Assembly: GCA_902766255.1 (NCBI GenBank)
Contig: CACXCS010000001.1
Coordinates: 1-32,490 of the forward strand
Direction: 5' to 3'
Origin: an uncultured Bacteroidia bacterium
Lineage (GTDB): Bacteria > Bacteroidota > Bacteroidia > Bacteroidales > UBA932
Length of the DNA: 32,490 bases
The notes below the pieces were generated by a model, which did no database searches, was not told where the DNA came from, and saw only the letters and a list, made by a program, of their open reading frames with translations. This document shows, piece after piece, positions 7,944 to 14,262 of the stretch (position 1 is the stretch's first letter; each line of letters begins with the position of its first letter). The translations under genes and the position numbers were made by a program.

Positions 7944-8549
7944 ATGGACAATAAACTTAAGAACATCTTTTCCAGCATTACCCGCAGCCTGGGCGGCGGC
8001 AAGCTGAACCTCGGCAACCTTGCCGGCAAAGTCGAATCCAAGCTCCAGAGCAAGACTCAAACTTTCACCTTCCAGGCCCTCCCCACCAATCTGGCAGGCC
8101 TCCAGGCCCTCCCCGAGGCAACTCTGACCGACCCTTATGCCACAGCCGCGCTGAGCCTGCTGGCACTTACACCCTTCCAGGAAAACAGGGCCGCCAGCAT
8201 CGAGATGCTCAACTTCCTCAAGGGGCCCGACAATTGCTCTCCCTCGGAAATCCAGATGATCTCCGACCGTTTTATGGACGGCAAGTTCTACAAGGTAAGA
8301 TCGTTCTTTGAAGGAGCCACCCCGGCCAACGGCTACACCCCTTCACAGCCCTACAGGGTAAAGGTTTCTTCCTCCCCCTACTCGTTCGACAACGAGAACT
8401 GGGCCACCTTGTACCTGCACTCCGGGGGCTCCGACTCCCCCAGGCCGGTCAAGCTGCGCAAGAAGCCCAGCACCGGCCAGTGGTTCGTGGTAGAGATACA
8501 GTATCTGGGTGACATCCGCACCCCGGTGGCAGAAGACAAGTGGGCCTAA
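7944..8549 (+). CDS. DUF6935-family protein
   Basis: A 201-residue soluble protein with no signal peptide. Residues 1-40 are a basic, Gly-rich lead (NIFSSITRSLGGGKLNLGNLAG). From residue 43 it follows the pattern I associate with DUF6935: LQALPEATLTDPYATAALSLLAL, MLNFLKGPDNCSPSE, DRFMDGK, SFFEGATPANGYTPSQPY, LHSGGSDSPRPVKLRKKPSTGQWF and a closing LGDIRTPVAEDKWA. The family's function is unknown to me. It begins 16 bases after the GH92 stop but has its own promoter motif, so co-function with GH92 is not implied. Its stop codon directly abuts the stop of the convergent GH28 gene with no bases between, so transcripts must overlap. Confidence 0.8.
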   Translation: MDNKLKNIFSSITRSLGGGKLNLGNLAGKVESKLQSKTQTFTFQALPTNLAGLQALPEATLTDPYATAALSLLALTPFQENRAASIEMLNFLKGPDNCSPSEIQMISDRFMDGKFYKVRSFFEGATPANGYTPSQPYRVKVSSSPYSFDNENWATLYLHSGGSDSPRPVKLRKKPSTGQWFVVEIQYLGDIRTPVAEDKWA

Positions 8550-9920
8550 CTAATGGCTCAATAGCCTTACATCCTTCATTTTCAAGACATTGCCATCTGT
8601 CTGCTCCAGTTTTTTCTCGGAGCAGAAGATGGTGCAGTCGTTCAGGCTTATATCGTGTACAGTGCCCGGTGCGCCGGAAACGCTGATGCCTATGCGCGCG
8701 TCACGGCAAACCACATTGCTTATGTGGATGTCGCAGAAGTCAGGCATGAATTCGGTAGTCTGTTCCATGCTTCCTTTCTCGCCTACGGACACATTCATGT
8801 AGCCCGTTTCGAAGACTATGGCCTGGTCCCTTATATCGGACATGTAAATTCTTGAAATCCAAACGTTTGAGCTACGTCCGCCGCGGCCGGGCGCGCTTTT
8901 GAAGCGAAGTCCCGTGTCGGTGCCGGAGAACACGTTGTCGCACGCCACAATATCTTCCAGTCCGCCCGAGAACTCACTGCCCACCACAAAACCGCCGTGC
9001 GCCCTGAAAACGGTATTGCCCCTCACCAGCACACGAGCGGTGGGCCCGTCCTTGAGTGCCGCGGCACCTCCACCCGCCTTGAGGCAGATTCCGTCGTCAC
9101 CTACGTCAACAGTGCAGTCGGCTATCAGCACGTCTGTACTCTGCATCAAGTCGATTCCGTCGCCGTTCTGGGCATTCCAGGGACAGCGTACGGTAACGCC
9201 GACTATTGCGACCTGCCTGCATCGCTGCGGCACCAGGTGGAATTTCGGGGAATTCTGGATGGTCACGCCGCTCACCTGCACGCGCTCGCAGTCGGTAAAG
9301 CGCACAAGGTGCGTACGCATCTTTTCCTGAGCCTTGAAATCGGGAGCTATGTCGGGGTAATTGTTCAGGCCGAATGGATACCAGAGACTGCCGCCCTCGG
9401 CATCCGTACCGCCCATGCGGTGATAGTCTTTCCACTCCACGTCGCTCACCTTGGATCGCTTCACGGCACGCCACCATTCGCCGTTGCCGTCGATGATACC
9501 TTGTCCGGTGATACTCACATCTTTACGCTTGCTGACGGAGATGCCGGGAGCCACTTTCCCGTCGCTCCGTACAAAGTGGGACTTGTCGGGAGAGAAGAGG
9601 ATTACGGCATTTTTTTCGAGGTGCAGATCCATTCTGTCCTTCAGAACGACAGGGCCGGTGAGCCATATTCCGGCGGGCACTATCAAATGGCCGCCGCCCT
9701 TCTTTTCCAGGGCCTTGACCGCTGCGGCGAAGGCGTCGGTGCACAGAGTCACACCGTCGGGGACTGCTCCATAATCGGCCAGGTTCACACATTCGTCCGG
9801 AATGGACGGAGCGGCAGGCTCGGCAAGCGGAACAGGAAGCCCCTGATAGTAATGCGCATAATCCCCTCCACGAAGGATGAGGGACATCAGCAACATCAAC
9901 GGAATCAGCAACTTGCGCAT
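8550..9920 (-). CDS. GH28 polygalacturonase-family glycoside hydrolase
   Basis: A 456-residue right-handed beta-helix hydrolase acting on galacturonic-acid linkages of pectin or rhamnogalacturonan; exo or endo mode cannot be told. An N-terminal hydrophobic stretch (3-16) suggests export. The beta-helix entry motif is VNLADYGAVPDGVTLCTDAFAAAV (about 45-68), typical of the family. The four GH28 active-site motifs are all present: NGD (Asn252-Asp254), DDG (Asp275-Asp276), AHGG (His308) and RFK (Arg339, Lys341). The length is normal. It is the last gene of a three-gene minus-strand operon, starting 2 bases after the lipoprotein stop, and its 3' end abuts the convergent DUF6935 gene. No pectin transporter is adjacent. 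Confidence 0.93.
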   Translation of the reverse strand: MRKLLIPLMLLMSLILRGGDYAHYYQGLPVPLAEPAAPSIPDECVNLADYGAVPDGVTLCTDAFAAAVKALEKKGGGHLIVPAGIWLTGPVVLKDRMDLHLEKNAVILFSPDKSHFVRSDGKVAPGISVSKRKDVSITGQGIIDGNGEWWRAVKRSKVSDVEWKDYHRMGGTDAEGGSLWYPFGLNNYPDIAPDFKAQEKMRTHLVRFTDCERVQVSGVTIQNSPKFHLVPQRCRQVAIVGVTVRCPWNAQNGDGIDLMQSTDVLIADCTVDVGDDGICLKAGGGAAALKDGPTARVLVRGNTVFRAHGGFVVGSEFSGGLEDIVACDNVFSGTDTGLRFKSAPGRGGRSSNVWISRIYMSDIRDQAIVFETGYMNVSVGEKGSMEQTTEFMPDFCDIHISNVVCRDARIGISVSGAPGTVHDISLNDCTIFCSEKKLEQTDGNVLKMKDVRLLSH

Positions 9921-9922
9921 GT

Positions 9923-10402
9923 CTATCGGAGTTTCTTTTCGACTATATCCGCCTCGGTGGAAGCATCTATAATACCTTTGATATATTCGTTAATGGCACT
10001 GATTCCCGCCCATAGTTTTGCCGGAGGCCAGGCATTGGAGCCGCCGGATCCTATATAATCGTCAGGATACTCAATGAACATGTGCCAGCCGTAGCCGTCG
10101 AGAATCTCCATAGAGGGCTTGTACGATGGTGAAAGCTTGTGGAGCTTGTACTCTTTTGCCATCGCTCCTATACGCTCAAAGATGTCGGCGGGGGCCTTGA
10201 TTACGGTGATTTCAGGTCTGCAATCAACTGAATAAGAGATGGTTGCACCTTTTTCAGGTGTACTTGCCACCTCATACCAAGTAATGGGGTCCCGCATTGT
10301 GCCGGAGTAGACGTATTCGTATCGCACCGGGGTGCCCTCCTTAGGCTTGTTGCCGCAGCCCAGAATGGCAAGGAGGCAGGATAAGGCCATAATTGTTTTC
10401 AT
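9923..10402 (-). CDS. Small lipoprotein of unknown function
   Basis: A 159-residue predicted lipoprotein. The N-terminus MKTIMALSCLLAILGCG carries a lipobox (ILGC, Cys16), so the mature protein would be lipid-anchored in the envelope. The remainder is a compact domain with YEYVYSGTMRDPITWYEV, SYSVDCRPEITVIKAPADIFERIGAMAKEYKLHKL, GYGWHMFIEYPDDYIGSGGSNAWPPAKLWAGISAINEYIKGII. I do not recognise a family. It sits in the middle of a tightly packed operon: 6 bases after the upstream TerD-like protein gene and 2 bases before GH28. Confidence 0.75.
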   Translation of the reverse strand: MKTIMALSCLLAILGCGNKPKEGTPVRYEYVYSGTMRDPITWYEVASTPEKGATISYSVDCRPEITVIKAPADIFERIGAMAKEYKLHKLSPSYKPSMEILDGYGWHMFIEYPDDYIGSGGSNAWPPAKLWAGISAINEYIKGIIDASTEADIVEKKLR

Positions 10403-10408
10403 ATTGTT

Positions 10409-12181
10409 TTAACTGAAAAGGGTTATCAGGGTGTCTTTGTCAAGCTTGGTGAGGTCCAGGTCCGGCATGTCGGACTCAACGAATCCGGCCTTCAGCAGCA
10501 GTTCTTTCAAGTCAATGAAAGCCAGTGACTTGCGGGCCATTATGCGCTCCTTCTGACCAGGGCGCAACCCCGCGCTTACGCGCCCTTCACCGGTGCGGAG
10601 GTCCATAAGGTAGGCCCTGCCGCCGCACACTATTCCGAGCATCTTTTCAGCCGAGTCGGAGGTCATTTCTTCGTTGACCACGATGGAATCGGGGCGTACC
10701 ATATAGCCGGCCTTGAGATCGACTATTTCTTCCTGACCGAAGAAGAAGCGGAAACGGCTGCCAGGAGCGCCGTAGTAGCGGTTGCAGAACAGCGTACCGT
10801 TGGGGCAGATATCTTTGCAGTAGATGATTTCGCTGGCCTCGGGGGAGGCATCCGTGAGGTCTCCCGAATACACTGTGGTGCCTGTGTTGTAATTAGCGTT
10901 CCAGCCCACCTTGGAGCCCACCCAATCCACGAAACTGATATCGAAATCGTTAGTTCCCCACTCGTTCCGCCAATAGATGCCGAAGAAATTGTGCCCCTTC
11001 ATGGGGTAGCTGGAGCCGAAAGGAAGATTGCCCAGGAAGGTCTTTTCCGAGGCAGGACAGCAGAGGCTGAGACCAGCGGGAAAGCGCACTCCGCATGCCT
11101 TGGGCGCGAGCCTCTTTATCAGCGCATTTTCAAGCACTTGCTCCAGGGATTTCAGATAATCTTCTTTCACTTCGGGAGCAGGAGCAACAAACACCTTGCC
11201 GTTTCGCACAAGGTACATTTGAAGAGGGCGCGACTCGCTCCGGGTAAGAAGGCGCTCGCGCACAGTCTGCAGCAGCGAGACCAGCTTGAAGGAGGTGACC
11301 GATCCTAAGTGAGCCTCGACTTCGTACATTGGAGGGCAGGCAGAGAGGAGAGTTTCCCAGAAGCCCTTGGAAAGGGGCTTGTGAAACTTTGGTGCCATTC
11401 GGCGCAAACGGTTGATTACAGCCCTGTTACGAGAGCCTTCCGCACCCCTGAATGCCAGCATCTGAGGCTTGAAACGATAGAAGATGGATGCAAGTTTTTC
11501 CAGCTCTCCGGGGCTGAGAATGCCAAAATCGAAGGCCTCTGCAGCTGCTTTGATCTGCTCTATTTGGCGCGGCGAGCGGATAAGCAATGTTTCGCCCGTT
11601 GCTGCATAAGCGATGTAGCGGAAGAGGGACACGGGGTCTGACGGACGCCGCCCGAGTGCCTGGCACAGCACAACCAGCGCCTCGCGGTTGCGGATGCTGT
11701 CGATGTCTACGCTGCCTATGCCCTTGGCCGCACCGTCCAGAACAGCCTCGCAGAGCAGCTTGACCGTGTCGCCTTTAAGGGCGATTCCGGAGCACAGCAT
11801 ACCAAGACAGCGCTTGAACAGCTCCTGTTCGGAGATTACATCTATGAAGGTATAGCTCTCAAAATCAGGCCCTTCCACCCCTCCGGCAGGGATATATGGC
11901 ATGCCGGTGAAACCTGTGCCGTAAGTAGATGCATAATGCCGTACCTGATCAAGGAAGATGTCCAGGCGGTTCTTCGACACCACATCCTCCCAGGTTTTGT
12001 AAAAGGTGGTATTGGGGTGGATGATTTCGCTTTTGATAAAGGCACGGACGTCCTCGCCCAACACCAGAGGATGGAGGATGAAACCCCGTTTAAGTGCGTC
12101 CTGTTGAAGGGCGTAAGTGTCTGTTACAAGGGGCGAAGCCGGGGTTGCGGCCCGCAAAAACTTAATCAGCTTAGGGTTCAT
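10409..12181 (-). CDS. Large cytosolic protein with possible TerD-like C-terminal domain
   Basis: A 590-residue protein without signal peptide or membrane segments. The first roughly 400 residues are mostly helical and contain FLRAATPASPLVTDTYALQQDALKRG near the start; I recognise no enzyme motif. Residues about 425-530 contain FFGIYWRNEWGTNDFDISFVDW, KVGWNANYNT and YSGDLTDASPEASE, which resemble by eye the TerD-type domain of MXAN_6230/SCO0854-family proteins. The C-terminus is a helical tail rich in Asp and Leu. I start at ATG 12181: an in-frame TTG at 12301 lies upstream of a -7 promoter motif at 12258-12265, and the intervening sequence is a structured leader. It is the first gene of the operon with the lipoprotein and GH28. 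Function unknown; a stress-response role would be a guess. Confidence 0.7.
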   Translation of the reverse strand: MNPKLIKFLRAATPASPLVTDTYALQQDALKRGFILHPLVLGEDVRAFIKSEIIHPNTTFYKTWEDVVSKNRLDIFLDQVRHYASTYGTGFTGMPYIPAGGVEGPDFESYTFIDVISEQELFKRCLGMLCSGIALKGDTVKLLCEAVLDGAAKGIGSVDIDSIRNREALVVLCQALGRRPSDPVSLFRYIAYAATGETLLIRSPRQIEQIKAAAEAFDFGILSPGELEKLASIFYRFKPQMLAFRGAEGSRNRAVINRLRRMAPKFHKPLSKGFWETLLSACPPMYEVEAHLGSVTSFKLVSLLQTVRERLLTRSESRPLQMYLVRNGKVFVAPAPEVKEDYLKSLEQVLENALIKRLAPKACGVRFPAGLSLCCPASEKTFLGNLPFGSSYPMKGHNFFGIYWRNEWGTNDFDISFVDWVGSKVGWNANYNTGTTVYSGDLTDASPEASEIIYCKDICPNGTLFCNRYYGAPGSRFRFFFGQEEIVDLKAGYMVRPDSIVVNEEMTSDSAEKMLGIVCGGRAYLMDLRTGEGRVSAGLRPGQKERIMARKSLAFIDLKELLLKAGFVESDMPDLDLTKLDKDTLITLFS

Positions 12182-12252
12182 AAAAAAAGGACCGCGGAAA
12201 GTAGTGAGTCCGAAGACTCCGCGAAAAATAATAGGAACTTTCTGTGCGGTCC
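12182..12252 (-). promoter_or_regulatory. Structured 5' leader with terminator-like hairpin (candidate attenuator)
   Basis: Read on the minus strand, the leader begins with GGACCGC (12252-12246) and ends with its perfect complement GCGGTCC (12195-12189), followed directly by seven T (12188-12182, counted on the minus strand) and then the ATG. Inside are a second arm pair AGAAAGT/ACTTTC (core 12242-12237 with 12202-12197) and a hairpin GAGTC-TTCG-GACTC (12219-12206) with a C(UUCG)G tetraloop. An alternative stem CGCGGA/TCCGCG (12223-12218 with 12198-12193) competes with both longer-range pairs. Terminator-like and competing folds in a short leader are the hallmark of transcription attenuation. 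No ligand or leader peptide is evident. Confidence 0.65.
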
Positions 12253-12257
12253 AGTTG

Positions 12258-12265
12258 CAAATATA
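12258..12265 (-). promoter_or_regulatory. -7 promoter motif of the TerD-like/lipoprotein/GH28 operon
   Basis: The minus strand reads TATATTTG, an exact match to TAnnTTTG. It ends 5 bases before the first paired base of the structured leader (12252), so the hairpin would begin at or within a few bases of the RNA 5' end. Confidence 0.65.
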
Positions 12266-12288
12266 ACATATAAATGAAGAAAAATGCT

Positions 12289-12296
12289 TATCTTTC
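12289..12296 (+). promoter_or_regulatory. Probable -7 motif for the four-gene plus-strand operon
   Basis: TATCTTTC matches TAnnTTTG except for the last base and ends 18 bases before the ATG at 12315. It faces away from the minus-strand promoter at 12258-12265, making this a compact divergent promoter region. Confidence 0.4.
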
Positions 12297-12314
12297 GGCA
12301 AACTTTACATAATT

Positions 12315-12770
12315 ATGGCATCTATACTTGATTTGATTTCCCGTCAGGTTAATTCCGTAGCCGGCGGCGCAAAAATTCCAACAGACGTCAAAGACCAAGT
12401 CCTGGGCGGCTTGTCACAGTCAGTCCTGGGCAGCCTTACCAAAACCGTCACCCGCGAAGGCGGAGTGGACCAAATCCGCGACCTGGTATCCGGCAAAGTC
12501 AGCCCCGAAAAATCCCCTGTCACCGATCTTGCCGGCAAAATTTTTGACAAAGACATCCTCAGCAAGCTCAACCTCGGTGCAGCCGGCGGATCCCTCAAGA
12601 ACCTCGTTCCCATGGTGATGGGAAGCCTGTCCGGTATCATCAAGGACAAGGACGGCGACGGCGATATCGATTTCAACGACCTTATTCTCTCGCTAAAGGG
12701 CGGCGGCAACGGCACCAGCCTGTTTGAAACTGCCAAGAACATTCTCGGAGGCTTGCTGGGCAAGAATTAA
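12315..12770 (+). CDS. DUF937-like small protein with one EF-hand-type loop
   Basis: A 151-residue cytosolic protein with no signal peptide. It is Gly/Ser/Leu-rich with short amphipathic helices (LISRQVNSVAGGAKIPTDVKDQVLGGLSQSVLGSL and SLKNLVPMVMGSLSGII), a composition like DUF937/YidB-type proteins. Residues 111-122 (DKDGDGDIDFND) have Asp at positions 1, 3, 5, 7, 9 and 12 of a calcium-binding loop, with a helix after it. There is only one loop, so it would be dockerin-like or need a partner. The stop and the next gene's start overlap by one base (TAATG), indicating translational coupling to the membrane protein downstream. Function unknown. Confidence 0.7.
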   Translation: MASILDLISRQVNSVAGGAKIPTDVKDQVLGGLSQSVLGSLTKTVTREGGVDQIRDLVSGKVSPEKSPVTDLAGKIFDKDILSKLNLGAAGGSLKNLVPMVMGSLSGIIKDKDGDGDIDFNDLILSLKGGGNGTSLFETAKNILGGLLGKN

Positions 12771-13894
12771 TGAAACGCTCTACAGTAGAGGCCCTGGTCC
12801 TGCTTGCCGCTTTGTGCCTGGTATTCGGGACCCTGGGTTGGCGCATGGGCGGTGACAACCTTATCAACACCCTCACCAACACGGCCCATAACCTTCTGCT
12901 GAACACCGTATTCTACCTGATGGGCATCACGGTGCTCACGGGTGCGTTGTCCAAACTGATGTCCGAGTTCGGAGTGGTCAGCCTCCTGGAAAAGGTTTTG
13001 CGACCTCTGATGAAGCCCCTGTACAATCTTCCCGGAGTCGCCGCATTGGGCGGTGTCATGACTTTCCTCTCCGACAATCCCGCTATCATTGCCCTGTCCA
13101 AAGATAAGACCTTCTCGTCCTATTTCAAGAAGTACCAGCTGGTTTCGCTCACCAATTTCGGAACCGCCTTCGGAATGGGTTTCGTGGTGATAGTCACCAT
13201 GATAAGTTACGGACAGGCAGGCGGGGCGCTGGTAGGCCTTCTGGGGGCCGTGTGCGGTTCCGTCATCTCCACCCGCATGATGCAGCACAGCTGCCGCAAA
13301 GCTTTCCCCGAGATGGAAGAACTTGTTAGTTCAGCCCCCCCCGTACAGGACGTGCAAACCGAGGAGGACACCACACAGAAAAGCGTCTTCATGCGCTTCC
13401 TGAACGCTATCCTCGACGGCGGCAAAAACGGAGTAGAGCTTGGCCTGGCCATCATTCCCGGCGTGCTCATCATAACCACCGCAGTTATCCTGATAACTTT
13501 CGGTCCCGGGCCTGACGGGTACACCGGAGCTGCCAACCAGGGCGTCCCCATACTCCCCTGGCTGGCCGAAAAGATCCATTGGGTGTTCGAATGGCTGTTC
13601 GGGTTCGAAGACATGCGTCTCATTGCCTTTCCCATGACGGCCCTTGGCTCGGTGGGTGCATCACTGGGGCTTCTGGGTACCTACAATGATGCTGGCATCC
13701 TCAACGGAAACGCCATCGCCGTTTTTACAGCGATCGGCATGTGCTGGAGCGGATTCCTTTCCACCCACACCGCCATGCTTGACTCGCTGGGTTACCGCAA
13801 GGCCATCTCGAAAGCCCTCGGCGCTCACACTGTCGCCGGCTTGTGCGCAGGCATCATAGCCCATTTCGCATATATGTTGTTTTCGCTTATTTAA
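12770..13894 (+). CDS. Nucleoside-recognition (gate) domain membrane protein, CD0519/CD1768-like
   Basis: A 374-residue inner membrane protein with two homologous gate halves. The N-terminal half has hydrophobic helices at about 7-24, 40-60 and 105-165 with NLLLNTVFYLMGITVLTGALSKLMSEFGV and the loop FLSDNPAIIALSKDK. A hydrophilic linker (about 180-215, Glu/Gln-rich) follows. The C-terminal half has GVELGLAIIPGVLIITTAVILITFGPGP, RLIAFPMTALGSVGASLGLLGTYNDAGI and a final hydrophobic helix. This pattern fits the gate-domain proteins related to SpmA/SpmB and nucleoside transporters; the transported molecule is unknown. ATG at 12770 overlaps the upstream stop. The linker is encoded over a run of eight C (13335-13342). 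Confidence 0.75.
   Translation: MKRSTVEALVLLAALCLVFGTLGWRMGGDNLINTLTNTAHNLLLNTVFYLMGITVLTGALSKLMSEFGVVSLLEKVLRPLMKPLYNLPGVAALGGVMTFLSDNPAIIALSKDKTFSSYFKKYQLVSLTNFGTAFGMGFVVIVTMISYGQAGGALVGLLGAVCGSVISTRMMQHSCRKAFPEMEELVSSAPPVQDVQTEEDTTQKSVFMRFLNAILDGGKNGVELGLAIIPGVLIITTAVILITFGPGPDGYTGAANQGVPILPWLAEKIHWVFEWLFGFEDMRLIAFPMTALGSVGASLGLLGTYNDAGILNGNAIAVFTAIGMCWSGFLSTHTAMLDSLGYRKAISKALGAHTVAGLCAGIIAHFAYMLFSLI
13335..13342 (+). repeat. Run of eight C inside the gate-domain membrane protein gene
   Basis: Eight consecutive C lie in the codons for the SSAPPV part of the hydrophilic linker. The frame is open at this length. A gain or loss of one base by slippage would truncate the protein after its first half. 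Confidence 0.6.
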
Positions 13895-13923
13895 GCGGTA
13901 TGAATTTTGATAACGCTTTTAGT

Positions 13924-14262
13924 ATGAAAAAGTTGATTATAGTTCTGCTTGCAATGCTCGGATTCGGCATTGCAGCATCGGCCCAGACGGTATATTCCGT
14001 GTCGTCCAAGAGCGATGCCGACGTTAAAGTATTTGTGACCAACTACAAGAGCGACGCCGACCTGGTGGTGTACAAATGCAAGTACAAATCAGATGCCCAG
14101 GGCAATAACGGCCTGTGGTTCTTCACCGACTACAAGAGCGACGCCAAAAAGAAAGTCTACTTCGTCAGCTCCAAAAGCGACGCTGACATTGTCATCTACA
14201 TCACAGACTACAAGAGCGACGCAGGTTGGAGAAACCGCAGCAAAATGCCTAAGATGCTGTGA
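13924..14262 (+). CDS. Secreted KSDA-repeat protein, DUF6150 family
   Basis: A 112-residue exported protein. Residues 1-23 are a signal peptide (MKKLIIVLLAMLGFGIAASAQ). The mature part is built of six short units each starting with KSDA: SKSDADVKVFVTN, YKSDADLVVYKCK, YKSDAQGNNGLWFFTD, YKSDAKKKVYFVS, SKSDADIVIYITD and YKSDAGWRNR. Each unit is a short turn followed by a beta strand, as in the Bacteroidota DUF6150 family, so a small all-beta fold or fibre is likely. The start at 13924 gives a normal signal peptide; an ATG at 13900 would add eight residues. It follows the membrane protein by 29 bases. Its stop overlaps the GTG start of the antiporter by four bases (GTGA), so the two are translationally coupled. 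Function unknown. Confidence 0.85.
   Translation: MKKLIIVLLAMLGFGIAASAQTVYSVSSKSDADVKVFVTNYKSDADLVVYKCKYKSDAQGNNGLWFFTDYKSDAKKKVYFVSSKSDADIVIYITDYKSDAGWRNRSKMPKML

Noticed and set aside
8997..10058. 353-codon plus-strand frame opposite the GH28 gene and its neighbour.
   Set aside because: It spans two genes with clear family or lipobox evidence on the other strand and shows no domain of its own.
12182..12301. N-terminal extension of the TerD-like protein to a TTG at 12301.
   Set aside because: The extension would cover the -7 motif at 12258-12265 and the leader hairpins. The 40 added residues look like translated non-coding sequence.
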